A stretch of DNA of 27,327 bases, from assembly GCA_019693395.1 (NCBI GenBank), contig JAAMXP010000942.1:3211-30537 (forward strand), read 5' to 3'. This document shows, one piece after another, positions 1 through 11,830 of the stretch; position 1 is the stretch's first letter; each line of letters opens with the position of its first letter. The DNA comes from Ettlia oleoabundans. Its lineage: Eukaryota > Chlorophyta > Chlorophyceae > Chlamydomonadales. Position numbers and translations under genes: made by a program. The notes beneath the pieces were generated by a model, which worked only from the letters and a program-made list of their open reading frames with translations, did no database searches and was not told the origin of the DNA.

Positions 1-140
1 CATAGTTGGGCTTTGGTTGAGGACTGGGCTCTTGTGTCGAGTCCTTGTAGTGGCAGAGCATGGCCTGGAGACTTGGAATACAATTGGGCAACTTACCCAG
101 AACTTTGCTGCCTGCCGCTTGCTGCAACAACCTAATGCAG

Positions 141-3100
141 CCGGGTGCTGCGTGAGCTGTTCAGCGCCGCTCAGCAGGCCCCTTCCTCACCGACAGTGCA
201 GCCCGCGCCGCTTCAGCCAGCAGCGCCACCACATGCACCACAGCAGGCACAACAAGAGGTGGTGGCGCCGCCTGCCGAGCGGGTTATACCACAGGTCTGG
301 TACACCGTTGTAGTGTGCACCAGCGGACAGGAGGGGGCAGGGCTGGCCGCCCACGAAGCTGCAGCGGTGTTCCTGATGCTGCACGGCAACCGGGCCAGCA
401 GCGCGCGTGTGAAGCTGCCCTCGCAGCCCGGGGACTTTGAGCGGGCGCAGGAGGATGTTTTCAGGCACGCCCGCGGTGAAAGTACCTGCTGTTGCATCCC
501 CCTTGCTTTCCAGCACACAAGTCGCCTGCCAAGGACGCCGAGGTGGCAGTCACTCTGCTAGGGGTTGCTGTCGACAGCAATGCATTGCACTGCATTTTGT
601 TCTTCTAGTTAAGTATCTAGTCTTGTGAGGGTGTGAATCTGGCCCTCAGCTGTGGACTGCCCTACATGGTGCAGGGTGCAGCTTCCAAGTGTGGGCAACC
701 TGGAGAAGCTGACGATTTGGCTGAGCAACGGCAGCGAGCAGGCTGCCTGGCTGCTGGAGCTGGTGAAGGTGACAGATGACAACACAGGTGCGTGCGCCCA
801 GGGCAGAACAGAAGCACATGGCAGGCAAAGTTTCCATTGGTTGATAGTAGTATCCCAGGCCGTTTGTGTTCTGGGCTTTTTTTGGAACCTTTTCCACTAT
901 GGAGAACCGCATCATCTCCTTGCAATGCCTCTGTCTGCCTCAGAAGGGTCTCTATTGCATTTTTCTTTGCAGGAGAGACTGTGTACTTCCCTTGCTCCGC
1001 TTGGCTGGGCAAGGCCAAGGGCGCCGCTGAACGCAGCCTCCTGGGCAGCAGGACCAACCCTCGTGAAGCACACAGGGAAGTGGCCCGCCTCAGGCAGCAG
1101 CTGGAGGCGGCCACTATGCAGCTGTCGGGGGCTCAGGCTGAGCTGGCGGAAGCCAAGGCAGCTGCCAGCGGGGCGCAGCAGGCAACTCATGGGCATGAAG
1201 CTGAGGTGGAAGTGAAGCTGGCCATGCAGCAAGCGGAGATGCAGCAGTTGCAGAAGCAGCTGGTTGAGGCGCAGCAGCGCGTGTCAGCGGCAGAGGCGCG
1301 GGCGCAGCAGCTGCAGGGAGAGCTGCAGCAGGCAGCAGCAAAGGCGCAGAGCATCCAGAAGGAGCAGCAGGCTGGGCGTGAGCGTGCAGATGCTGAGTCA
1401 GCCAGGGCTGCTAACCTGGCGGCACAGCTGAAGGCACTGCATGATGAGCTGGCAGCGGCACAAGAGGCGGCGGTTGTGGCGGCTGCACGTGCGCGCAAGT
1501 ATGAGGGTGAGGCGCGACGCGGGGAGGAGGAGTTGGAGGAGCTCCGCAGTCAGAGCGAGCGGTACAGGCGGGACAACAGCACTAGGTGGGTGAGCGGGGC
1601 GTCACAGCGTCATTGGGACTGCATCATGATGTTCAACACAGTTTATATTTACAGTCTGGCACGATCCTTGTGGCAGTGCCTTATTGTTCATTGTGATAAC
1701 AAGTTGAGGGAGGGTCTGTGCACAGTCACCCGCTGCACGCCATCTGTGTGCAGGGCAGCTGATACGGAGGGTCAGTTGCAGCGCCTGCGAGCTGAGGTGG
1801 CGGCTAAGGCGGCTGAAGTGCAGGAGGCACGTGTCGCGGAGCAGGAGGCGGCGGAGGAGTGCGACAGGCTGAGCCGCGTCCTGGCTGTGGAGCGCCTGAG
1901 GGCTAAGGTGAGGGTGATTGACTCATGGTACTAGCTGCCTTCATGTTGGGCTGATGGGTTCAGCCTTGTGATGTCTCTGATCTTCCTTGTCATTCGTGAT
2001 GTTATGTGCGTGATACACTTGTGTACCGGAATAAGGCTCTTCACTGCCCACTGGGTCTGGCGTGCAGGAGCAGCTGGAGGACCTGCGGGAGCAGATGCGG
2101 GACGAGGTGGAGCGGGCAGCACAGCAGGCAGACAAAGTGGAGAAGGCTGCTGTGGTGCCGCCCCCAATCCCGGCCACCGTCAAGCTTCTTTCCACTTACC
2201 GGGTGACCCTACCTACGTGCCCTGGCTAAATGCATCATTTCTTTGCTGACCTCCAAACCCCAGTCTCAACCAAGCTGCACAATACCTGCCTTGCTGAGGG
2301 AGCCACCCGCCCCACCGTCAACAGTTCGCATCTGCTTGCTTGGCTGCCTGGTTGATCCTTGCCCTGCAGGTGTGCATCCGCACCAGCACCGAGCCATCGA
2401 ATGCAGGCACCCGCCACCCCGTGTGCCTGGAGCTACTGGGCAGTGATGGAAGCAGCGGCACAATCCCTCTGCGTCGTGGCGCCGCCAGCAGCTGCTTTCG
2501 TGTAGGCGCTGCCGATGTGTTTCAGCTGGAGGCGCCCGCTGTGGGGGATCTGCAGCAGCTCAACATTTGGCTGGATGTGGAGAGAGCAGGTACGCCCCGC
2601 CAGGTTCCGCTAGCTTTTAAGCAGACTCTCACACGGTCTGCGCTGCACATCGTATCTGCTCAGCTTCAGGTGGGCATTTTAGCAAGGTGGGATGACAGCG
2701 GTGTTTTGATTTGGTCCTGCGTTCGGGTGCCTTCATGCAGGTGATGCCGGCGCCTCGGCTGATGCCGCTTGGCATCTTGACACAGTGGAGGTGGTTTGCG
2801 AGGGTCGCCCCCCCTCCTGCTTTGTGTGTCGCAAGTGGCTGAATGCTGGCAACAGCCACCGTGCCGAGCTGGCAGCCAGCTCTAGGGACCCACGGCAGGA
2901 GGAGGCTGAGTACAAGGTGGGTGGGTGGCTCAGGCTGGTACATGCCTCATTGTCACGTGACACGAAATCTGTGAAATTTAAGCAAACTAATGCAATTTTC
3001 ATTCGATTGATGCTGCTATTGGTGAACTGCGGGGGTTGTTTTGCCTCCTGCTGACCACTCTTTTTGTCATTCCCTGGCGCAGGTGATTGTGCACACGTCG

Positions 3101-6100
3101 AGCCTTGCTGGGTGCGGAACCAGCGGCAACGTGTTTGTGGACTTGAAGGGCGAGCGGGCACCCAGTGGCGTGCTGACGTTGAGGAACAAGGGGGGCAGCT
3201 TCCGGCCAGGCCAGGTGGGAAGCTCAGGGCGACAACTGTGGCGGGTTTGCACGATTTTATCTGGCATCCTGCGACAACTGCAGCCACGTGGGAGGTGGTT
3301 ACTTGCTATATGTTCCCAGGAACTCCACAGTTGATGATGTGGTGTGGTGTCTGCGGTGTGCACTTGCTGGCACCTTTTGCCCGTTTACTAATTCTGCTGT
3401 CACTGCACACCACAGGCGGACGAGTTCACCTTCCGCCTGCCCAGCCTAGGCGCACTGTGCGAGTTGCGCGTGGGGCACGATGGGCGGCGGGAGTGGCACC
3501 TTGATAAGGTGGAGGTTGTGGAAGCAGGTACCACCTATTTCTTCCCATGCGAGCAGTGGGTGAAGAGCAGCGGCCCCGGCGGGTCCATGTCCCGCTCCCT
3601 GCAACTCAGAGGCTACACCATAGACCCCCGCAGCCTGCCGGTTCAGTATAAGGTTGAAATGGCGGTGGAGGAGACCAGCGGGCGCCTGGGATCAGACAGC
3701 CTGCGCCTCACGCTGTGCGGCAGCCGTGGCGAGAGCGGGGCGCAGCGTCTGGATGCCTCCCGTGCCACGCCCGGCAGGCTGCTGGCAGCCATGTTTGAGG
3801 GCGCAAACGTGGGGCAGATGGAGCGGCTGCGCATCGGGGTGGCGCTAGGGCTGGGAGGTGAGTGAGTGCGGGGGGCACCATGCATGGACGACACAGTGGA
3901 CAGCGGCGATTGTTGGCCTTATGCTGCTGCAAAATACAGGTCTACATTGAACAGCCCTGTCGTGATGCTAACTTGAACACTCAATCGTTCAGCACAACTC
4001 AACAGAAGGGTTCCTTCACTGACGAATGCTCAAGTTTTTTGCATCCCTCCCTTGCTGCCCCTTCCCGCAGGCCAGCAGTGCGGGCTGCGAGCCTCCAGCA
4101 TCGTGGTTACCAACATGCCCAGTGGGGAAATCTCCACCTTCCACTGCTCAGAGTGGCTGCGCAGCGCAGATCCGTACGACTTTGAAGTGGACGCAGCGGA
4201 GGAGCAGGTGGGGCGGCGGGGCGGTGTGGTGTGTGTGAACACTGTCGATTTCTCTTTCTTGTGCTTATGTACAGCAGAGCAGGTGTGTGTGTCTAGGCTC
4301 ACTGTGCATGGGACAGGATTTTCCCGTCTCCACCATCAGCAGTGTCGAAAGCTTGCTTTGCTGTCCGTTTGTAATGGGTGCTGCAGGATGAGCCACCTTG
4401 CAGCTACCGGCTGGAGGTGCAGACTTCGGATGTGCGGCGTGCAGGCACAGCAGGCAATGTGTACGTCACGATACTCGGCGACGCCTGCGCAATCGGTGAG
4501 AGCTGCGGTGGTTTGATACCAGCAGTTGGGTGCTAACAGCACCAACACCGCTTCCGGCAGATGGCATCACGCAGCAGCATGCACGGGGACAGGGTGCTTT
4601 TTGGCCGACTGCAGCGAGGTCATGGTATTGTGAGGGTGGATCATCACTGCCGCCGACAATGCTTTGCTGTGTTGTGCACTGTGCTGCTTGCAATGTGGCG
4701 TGCAGGTCCCTACCAGCTGACCAACATGGAAGCGGAGCACTTCCAGCGGGGGCAGCTGGATGTGTTTGAGATTGAAGGGGCGCCCGACTGCGGACAGCTG
4801 CGCCAGATTGAGGTGTGGGAGGGCTTGGCCGTGCATATTTTAAAGGGCTCCTGCACTGCTATTTGAGCTGATATGAACCAACAACTCAGAAGCGCGTGGC
4901 CTGCAAATACTGAAGAGTTTCAAACTGATCGGGGCTGGAGCAGTGCTGCATTGCTTGTGGAAAGTGTGTGCTGGCTTGCTCCCTGTCTCCATGAGTGCAG
5001 GTGCGGCATGATGGTCTGGGTCGCGGCAACGACTGGCATCTGTCCTGGGTCAAGGTGGCCAACACCACCACTGGCGCAGTGGCAATGTTCAAGTGCAAGC
5101 GCTGGGTGGATCGGCGGCGACGAGAGGACCCAGGCGCTGTGGGAGCAGCTGCTCCGCTGCCTGCTGACGCGGCGGCTGCAGCTGGCGGGCGGCTCACAGC
5201 CAAGGACCGGCTGCTGCTGGATGGCACCACCAAGGCTGCGGCAGCTGCACTGCATGCGCCAGTTGTGCAGGATGTGCACATGGCGGTAGACATGAGGCGC
5301 GGGGCCATGGATTGGACGCAGGAGGGCTCGGCGACAGTAGAGGAGCAGGCAGGAAGCCTCTTGAGTGGGCCTGAGGCATTGCCTGGCTACCGGGTGGTTT
5401 TCCACACATCTCGCATCTGCGGCAGCGGGACCAGGGCAAAGGTAATAGAAGGCGAAGGGAGGTGTGGAATGTTGCGGCTTGGAATCACGTCACATCGGCA
5501 GTCCCTGCCATTGCCGCTGTTGCTGGTACCTGTTCTGGCCCCGGTCCCTCCATGCCAGTCTAATATCCGTCCCAACCCCTGTTTTCTGTCCCAGTTTATC
5601 AGGCCCCCCCACTCCCCTGCTCCCTGCAGGTCCACTTTGAGCTGACAGGCAGCGGCGGCAGCAGTGGCGTGCTGCACCCGGTGGGGACCTCCAAATCATT
5701 TGGAGCGGGGCGGGTGGACATCTTTGACTATCCACAGCTGGGGGGACTGGGGGAGCTGCAGTCAGCTCGTGTGGGCACAGACGGCTCAGGCTTCTTCCCC
5801 GCCTGGCACCTGCAGCTGCTGGTGGTCACACACCTGCCCACGGGCCGCGTGTGGCAGTTCAGGTAAGCACACACCTGGCTGACACTGGCAATGGGCGGTG
5901 CATTGGTCGGGACAGTGGTCCAGCTAAGTTCAAGTGTGTGGCCCACTACCTTCACACCGCGCCATCATCACAAGGTGTGGGTTGTCAGGAGGGCTGGTCT
6001 ATCTATGCTCAGCGTATTTGGGTGGCACCTTACCAACCTGCCGCTGGCTGACTGCTGGCACTCCCGTCTGCAAAATGTCATGCAGCTGTTTCAACTGGGT

Positions 6101-6560
6101 GGACAAGAAATGCAACTACACGCGGTGGCTGACATTGGACAGCATTCAGCAGGGCACCCACAGCCACAGTGGGGGCTCAAGCGGCGGATTCGGCACCAAT
6201 CTGGGGACAATGTGGAACTCCGGGCAGAAGCCTGCGGCGCTCGTCACCGCGACGTCTGCCGGCGGATTCAGCACCCAGGGACTCTACCCACCCGCAGCCC
6301 ACCGTAACAGTGCCGCCACAACCGCACACTACACTCCTTTAGGCAACAGCCCAATTCGCTACAAAGTGCAACAACAGCAGCAGCAGATGCTGTCAGGCAG
6401 CCCGACAGGCAGCGCAAGCCGACTGCAGGTGCAGCAACGGCAGCAGCAGTGGGGCGGCGGCGGCCTAGCGTTGCCGCATGGCATGATGACCATGATGCGC
6501 AGCGGGAGCTTGCCAGGATTGCCGCGGATTGGCGCCAGGCGGCCAGGCAGCGGGCGATAG
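141..6560 (+). CDS. Multi-PLAT (LH2) domain protein with central coiled coil, 5' partial
   Basis: Fifteen exons join in frame: 141-464, 675-787, 973-1585, 1754-1907, 2068-2202, 2370-2589, 2741-2916, 3083-3214, 3416-3857, 4071-4207, 4387-4495, 4706-4812, 5001-5441, 5630-5862, 6086-6560 (TAG). They give about 1269 residues; the first exon opens at an acceptor, so the N-terminus lies upstream. Six PLAT/LH2 beta-sandwich domains are visible at about residues 53-160, 443-554, 576-670, 698-799, 821-923 and 1016-1118. Typical marks are a YxV start strand, DVF or ADEF, LxxLxIW or LRVGHDG, WHLDxVEV, and a closing F-x-C-x-x-W. Residues 165-430 are a long Ala/Gln/Glu heptad coiled coil inserted between PLAT1 and PLAT2. 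The tail (1118-1269) is Gln/Gly/Ser-rich. PLAT domains bind lipids or proteins at membranes; the LOXHD1 family is built from PLAT repeats. No lipoxygenase or other catalytic domain is seen, so a scaffold or membrane-cytoskeleton role is an inference. Domain identity is firm; exact borders are less so. Confidence 0.85.
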
Positions 6561-7076
6561 TCGAATGGGTGGGATTTCACGTCACAGGACTGACCGCATA
6601 AAACTGAATCGGCCAACACTCTGACCTGACTTTATTGGATGTGCTGAGGGTTGTACTTGGGACATTGGCCGGGCCTATCTGTAAGCGCTGCGTAATGGCA
6701 GCACGAGCTGATGCCGCAACAAGCGCCCTCAGCTTTGAAGCAATGCATCGCATTTTTAGGCCAACTATTGCATTAAATGCATGGGAGGACGCCCAATTAA
6801 GTGTTGCGTGTCAGCAATCCATTTTCGGGCCAAGAAAAGAAACCACATTACCCAAACAAAATCACAATTTCATTGGAGCAGCGTGGCAAGATGGCATGGA
6901 AAAACAACACATTAACATTTGGGCATGCCTAAATACAAGCCGCATAACTTTCCAACGCAAGATCAGCAGCTGGCCATGAAGGAACCACGCATGCCCTCCC
7001 TGTTTTGCTCTGAACCTTCTGAGAAGACCGCCCTGAGCGAGTTGCTTCCTGGGAAAACCATCCCCCTCTTTGTTGC
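6561..7076. other. Convergent intergenic region (3' UTRs)
   Basis: This separates the PLAT stop (+) from the PPR stop (-). Apart from the TGTAA word I see no conserved peptide, RNA gene or repeat; an open stretch at 6635-6979 has no recognisable motif. No TGTAA was found on the minus strand for the PPR gene. Confidence 0.6.
6680..6684 (+). terminator. Candidate TGTAA polyadenylation signal, PLAT gene
   Basis: TGTAA lies 120 nt after the PLAT stop codon. TGTAA is the usual poly(A) word of green algae. Confidence 0.5.
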
Positions 7077-8074
7077 TCAGAAGGTGACGTCAAAATTACG
7101 TTTGAGCAGGGAGCGCATGGAGCGACGGGGGCGCACCGCCTCAAGTGTGAAGTCATCGGGCTCCACCCCCGCAGCCAGCATGCGAGCCATGATCTCGCTG
7201 GCACGCTCCTCGTCGTTGTGCTTGGTGCAGCACTCAAGCAGCGCATTGAAGGTGACTACATGGCATGGGGCATGGAATAAAACCAAAGGCAGCGAAAGGG
7301 AATCAGTTAGTGCACCAAGCAAGGACTGGCAACCTCCCTGCTGGGTGCAATGCACCGCGTCCAGGGCTGCTGTTAACAGTGTTTTCTCGCCAGCAACAGC
7401 CTGTTTGCCTGTTCCCCCACGTACTTGTGCTGGGCTGAATGCCATGCTGGCGCTCCATCTGCTGCAGGATGGCGCTGATCTCGTTCCACTGCGGCCGATC
7501 GCTCGCTGTGCCATAGCCCCTCAGCATCACGGCAAACACCACCTCATCTGGGGCCAGCAGCCCCTCGAACAGTTCCTGGAACACAGAGCGGGCCATCTCC
7601 ATTTTGCCGTTGCGGCAGCATGCATCCAGCAGTGCAGTGGCAGCCAGCGTGTCAGGCTGTATCCCCAGCTTCGCCATGTTGGCCAGCTCAGCCACAGCCT
7701 CCCGCGGCTTGCCCTGCCGCCCCAGCTGCTTGATGCGCCGCGTCGTCTCGGCGCGAACTTGCACCTCCGACTGCGGCGGTGGGCGGCAAAAAGTCAAGTG
7801 CAGTCCAGATCAGCACAGCACCCTTCAATACAGAACCAAGCGGCTTATATGGTATGTGGCAAGTTTGGGGCGTCAAATATGCATTAAAAACCGCTGCACC
7901 AGCAGTTTGGCGGACTCGCACCAGTGCCGCTTGCGAGGCTGCCGCCACCGCCAGTGCTGCGCGCTGCTGTCGCGGCTGCGGCAGCCTGGATGTAAAAGCG
8001 CTCTGAGATTGAAACCTCTTCACCGCTGCGGCATACTGCAGCGCGCTGTGCAGGCCCAAGGTCGCGCTAGCCAT
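7077..8074 (-). CDS. Small pentatricopeptide repeat (PPR) protein, organelle-targeted
   Basis: Three exons on the minus strand: 8074-7922, 7770-7425, 7255-7077 (TGA), 225 residues. Donors are GTGCGA and GTACGT; phases match. Residues 1-51 are rich in Ala, Arg, Ser and Gln with almost no acid, typical of a chloroplast or mitochondrial transit peptide. About four degenerate PPR units follow, with the characteristic helix pairs and the ends LGIQPD, LLAPDE, GIQPST and GVEPDD, plus the core phrase ITFNALLECC across the second splice. PPR proteins bind organelle RNA sequence-specifically through residues at positions 5 and 35 of each repeat, acting in stability, cleavage or translation. No SMR, DYW or other C-terminal domain is present; it is short for the family. 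Target RNA cannot be told. It is divergent to the DUF1279 gene, 255 nt between start codons. Confidence 0.85.
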
Positions 8075-8329
8075 GTTTGCTACCGCAGGGAGGCTCGACT
8101 AGGCCAATAGCGCCTAACGGAAATAAGCATGCATCAGGGAAAGAGGGCGGCAGGGAAGGGAGGGGAGACTTGCCTGTCTGCCAGCGGATCCGAGCTGGCA
8201 GCCCAATGGGCTTGCGAAATGGTCGGCTTGACGGTCGGCTTTGGATTGTGGTTGGAAGTGCTGCGTGTTTGGCCGGTTCGACACCTTGCCCTGTCACATG
8301 CTAACACCGGCAAACAGGGGACCTGGACC
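8075..8329. promoter_or_regulatory. Shared divergent promoter region, PPR / DUF1279
   Basis: This holds both promoters and 5' UTRs of two head-to-head genes in 255 nt. A 9-bp direct repeat, GGTCGGCTT, occurs at 8221-8229 and 8233-8241. No TATA box stands out. The promoter role is inferred from geometry. Confidence 0.5.
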
Positions 8330-9231
8330 ATGGCGGGATTGACGCAGCGAAGCAAAGAACTGTTTCAAAAATATGGGAAGATAGCGCTGGGCGTACACCT
8401 GACGGTCTACGCAGGTTTCTTCGCTGGTGAGCATACACGTGGTCGAGCCTGTGTCTCCTGGTGCACAGGAACGCAGAAGTGGCAATAGGACCGGGCATGC
8501 ACCAGCCGTCGTGTGGATTTGGGGTGGCTGGCTACCGCCAGCGCACCAAAAACACACGCCCCAAGCCTTTTCAGTTACTAGCGGCTCCTTGTTGCAGGCT
8601 GCTATTTGGCCATAGAAAACCACGTTGATGTGAAGGGGCCGTTGCAGAGAATTGGGCTTTTATCCAGTGAGTTTGCGCTGCTGTCTCGCCTTAAGCTGCC
8701 GTCCCTAGGTTGGCAGGTGGGCGACAAAGCAGTGCGGTGCCCCTGTGAAACTTGGCCTGTTCAAACAGTTGAACGCTGAACATCAAGCAAGTAGTGCACT
8801 CCATATTGCACCGTCCTTGTTGATGTGTATGGCTGCACCATGCTGCAGGCAAGGAGTATGATGAGACAGCGGAGGGTAGCAACGAAAAGGGCTGGCTGGA
8901 CAAGGTGCTTAGTGGGGGCAGCTCCACGCTGGCACTAGCCTTCCTCTGCAACAAGGCGCTATTCCCCGTCCGCACACCCATTACGCTGGCTCTGACGCCT
9001 GCTGTAGCACGGTGAGCCTTGCGCGGGCAAAAGTGTACGTGCATCATTGTCTTGTGGTGCGGGGGCAGAAATGGAGATGCTGCACGGCAGGCTGTGCGCA
9101 AGTGGCTGAGTTCCTACAACTCTTGGTACTCTGAATCATTTGCCGCAGGATACTTCGTCATCGTGCTGCAAAATCTCCCTCCCCTTGAAATATGGGAATG
9201 GTCTCTCACATACACGCAGACCAGCCTCTAG
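8330..9231 (+). CDS. DUF1279 / FAM210-like membrane protein
   Basis: Exons 8330-8426, 8598-8666, 8849-9011 and a last exon proposed as 9069-9231, 163 residues. The start ATG sits in ACCATGG. The first three exons read as a DUF1279 domain: a basic amphipathic start (KELFQKYGKIALGVHL), a first membrane helix around residues 17-37, the phrase ENHVDVKGPLQRIGLL, then STLALAFLCNKALFPVRTP and ITLALTPAVAR. That ending is the family hallmark, a second membrane segment. FAM210 and plant DUF1279 proteins are mitochondrial or plastid membrane proteins; human FAM210A and FAM210B affect mitochondrial translation and metabolism. No separate targeting peptide is obvious. The last exon is uncertain: an acceptor at 9090 instead of 9068 would end the protein six residues after the core. 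Confidence 0.8.
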
Positions 9232-9617
9232 CCAGTCCCTGTGCAGCTGTTGACGCCTCGGTAGCTGTAGCCTCTCAAGTGTTCCTGACTTGCATTGTTC
9301 CTGACGTTGATCTATCCACAAGTTGATTACCCATTTGTCTGTGTTTCATCATTCACCCAAATTTGCCCCTACATCGGGCTGTAAATTGGCACGCTGCAGT
9401 GCACGCACGTCGCGGCATCCGCGAAACAGGTGGCCCTGCTTGGCATGATGCCATGTTCCGTATCCTGGATGAATGATTGAAGTCTATGCTCGCTGTCAAG
9501 GGTGTCCGTTGTCAAGAAAGACCCTACAGCTAAAGCGGGCCGCCCTCTTTGGGCACAAAGCATTCCCATCCAAGGCGCTTCTGGCGTACAGTGGAATCGC
9601 CCAAGCATAGCAGCCCA
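9232..9617. other. Intergenic region, DUF1279 to NUP50
   Basis: It holds the DUF1279 3' UTR with its TGTAA and presumably the NUP50 promoter. No other motif is evident. Confidence 0.5.
9380..9384 (+). terminator. Candidate TGTAA polyadenylation signal, DUF1279 gene
   Basis: TGTAA lies 149 nt after the proposed DUF1279 stop. Confidence 0.45.
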
Positions 9618-11830
9618 ATGTACAAACGCAAAGCAGAAGGCGACGTTTTAGGGGAGAAGGTGCGACGGCCATCAGAGCTGGGCTGTGCTGCCTTAGGCAA
9701 TCCCACGGCCAATTAATAAGGCGTACGCAGTTTGGGACGTGATCTACTGACAGGAGCTCGCGCATGGGGGATGTATGGGCTCCAATCACCACCGCCCCCC
9801 CTGCCGCCCACCCTGTGCTGGGTCTGTCTGCTGTGTGCTTGGTGCAGCCCTCTAAGATGGCCAACGGCACCGATGGGACTCGGCATGCCACCTTTGCGCG
9901 CAACTTGGAAGCCCTGAACTCGCAGTTTGCGGCGTGGGTAGCTACATGGCTGTCGAGGATCACGGTGCAACCTCGTCAATGGCGCTCGCGTCTCCGTTCG
10001 TTGTTGAACGAGTCTTCCTTCTGTTGGGTGCCCCTTAGCTCAAGGCTATATCAATAACCAGTTGCTTCCGGATGCCTGCTCCAATTTACTGTCTCTTCTT
10101 TCGTGCAACCATGCAGCTGGGTGGCGGAGCAGAGCAGAGCCGCCCCCAAGGAGCTTTGGAGTGATGGCGTGCAAGACTACTTGAAGCACGCGCAGCAGCT
10201 GTTGGCTGACTTTAAGGATGTGCTGGAGGCAGAGAGCGGCAAGACAGAAGCTGCACCTGCAGCTAAGGCAGGAGGTGGGCTGTTCAATTTTGGGGCGCCT
10301 GCGGTTGCAGCTGCAGCTGGCACCAACAAGCCACCTCTGACGCCCGGCGGCCTGTTCGGCAGCAGCACTAGCGGCGCAGGTGCAGGGGATGGTGTAAGTA
10401 GCGCAGCCGCCGCACCCGCCTCAATTTTTGGCAGCCTACCCTCTACCGTGGGCGCCTTTGGCCTGGGCAGCAGCGCCCCCGCGTTTGGAGGCTTAGGCGG
10501 CAGCAACGCCGGCAGTGCAGCAAACAGCGGCGGCAGCGGGCTGTTCAATGTGCCCAGCACAGGCACGCTGGGCAGTAGCTTCAACACAGCGGCTGCAACC
10601 GCAGATGGTGATGAGGAAGATGAAGGGGAGGAGCAGCAGGACCAGGAACCCTCGGTAAGTAGGCTGATGCGGCTGAGGGTTTGGTGGGCGAGGCTGGCAG
10701 GCAAGAGTACTGTGCGTGTACCGAACATAGCTTAAGTTGGTGGTAGCTTGAGAGCTAACTGCAACCCCCCAGTGCTGCATTTTTTTTGCTTCATGCGCCC
10801 ATGCCCACACTCCCTCCTCCCTTCCTCCTTGCCTGTGCCCGCCTCCCCCCATTTCTGCATGCCCTGCAGGTCCAGGTGGAGGCGGGTGATGGGGTGGAGA
10901 TGTTGGCCAAGCAGCGTGTCAAGCTGATGAGCATGACAGAGCAGAAGAAATGGAAGGACAAGGGGCAGGGCACACTGACGCTGCGCCGCGCCAAAGGGGA
11001 CGGTGCGGCTAGCAAGCGCCCCTACTTTGTCTTCACCACTGACTCGGGTACGCCTGTACGCTTGTGCTGCGCTGGTGAGATGTTGAGGGGCTGCCTCAGG
11101 AAAGGAGAACAGGTGTCGCATGCAGACGTGCGGGCATGCAGGCGTGGGAGCACGTCGCGACATGGCGAAATTGCCGGCTTTGGCAGCAGCATGCTGCTGC
11201 TGCCGCCCTTGGTTCCACATGTTTGCCGTAGATCTTTCCCAACTTTGCCAGGTTTACAGGCTGCCCCATCACCTCCCTGCCTCTGTCCCTCCTTTTGCTG
11301 CAGGCCGCATACTGATCAATGCGCCAGTCATATCAAACATGAAGCCCACCAGCAACCCCAAGTCCCCAGCCTCGCTCATCATGTTCCTGGTGTCCTCAGT
11401 GGACGGCAAGGAGGAGCGGTGCATGCACCTGTTCAGGTGGGGGCAATAGTGAGGGTGAGGGTGAGGGTGAGGGTGAGAGTAGGAGTGAGGGTCAGGGTGC
11501 GGGTTAAAGTATTTGGCAACCTGCCCCACTGGCAGCACATTGCATGCATCCCTGGCCAGCATTTAGCGGGGACAGGGATTAGGGGAATCCCTGAGTGGTT
11601 TGAAGCTGTGACACTGGAGGCTGATGCCTGTAAGCTGAACCTGTGACTGTGCTGTTTGATGCCAACTCAGCAGTTTTGTTGGCGACATTGCCGACGCAGC
11701 TAACAGCCAGACACCCCAACAGCTAGACAGCTTCACAACTGTACCGAGGCATGCTGTGGCTTGCAGGTGCGAGAATGCCGATGCCGCCAAGCAACTGCAG
11801 CAGATGATCGCTGAGGTCGCTTCAGAGTGA
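9618..11830 (+). CDS. NUP50: NUP50-type nucleoporin with FG repeats and Ran-binding domain
   Basis: Six exons: 9618-9659, 9848-9933, 10117-10654, 10870-11047, 11304-11436, 11767-11830 (TGA), 346 residues. The 42-nt first exon encodes MYKRKAEGDVLGEK, like the KR-x-A-x-x-x-L importin-alpha-binding N-terminus of NUP50. Residues 15-75 match the helical NUP50 segment (FARNLEALNSQFAAWVAEQ, then a KELW...YLKHAQ stretch). Residues 85-200 hold spaced FG-type repeats (LFNFG, GLFGSS, SIFGS, GAFGLG, PAFGGL). An acidic run at about 205-220 follows. Residues 225-346 are a Ran-binding domain (KKWKDKGQGTLTLRR, RILINAPVISNMKP, and a closing helix ENADAAKQLQQMIAEV). NUP50 sits at the nuclear basket, binds importin-alpha and RanGTP, and helps recycle import receptors. 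It is shorter than the human protein but complete in order. Confidence 0.9.
11449..11502 (+). repeat. G-rich hexamer array (GTGAGG)n in NUP50 intron 5
   Basis: Four perfect GTGAGG units are followed by five degenerate ones (GTGAGA, GTAGGA, GTGAGG, GTCAGG, GTGCGG). The array starts 12 nt after the exon 5 donor. The sense strand carries regularly spaced G-runs. Confidence 0.9.

Noticed and set aside
6635..6979. Plus-strand 114-codon open frame between the PLAT and PPR genes
   Set aside because: No conserved motif and no splice context; lies in convergent 3' UTR sequence.
10177..10728. Minus-strand open frame of 183 codons opposite NUP50 exon 3
   Set aside because: Shadow of the Gly/Ala-rich FG region on the other strand; low complexity, and NUP50 explains the region.
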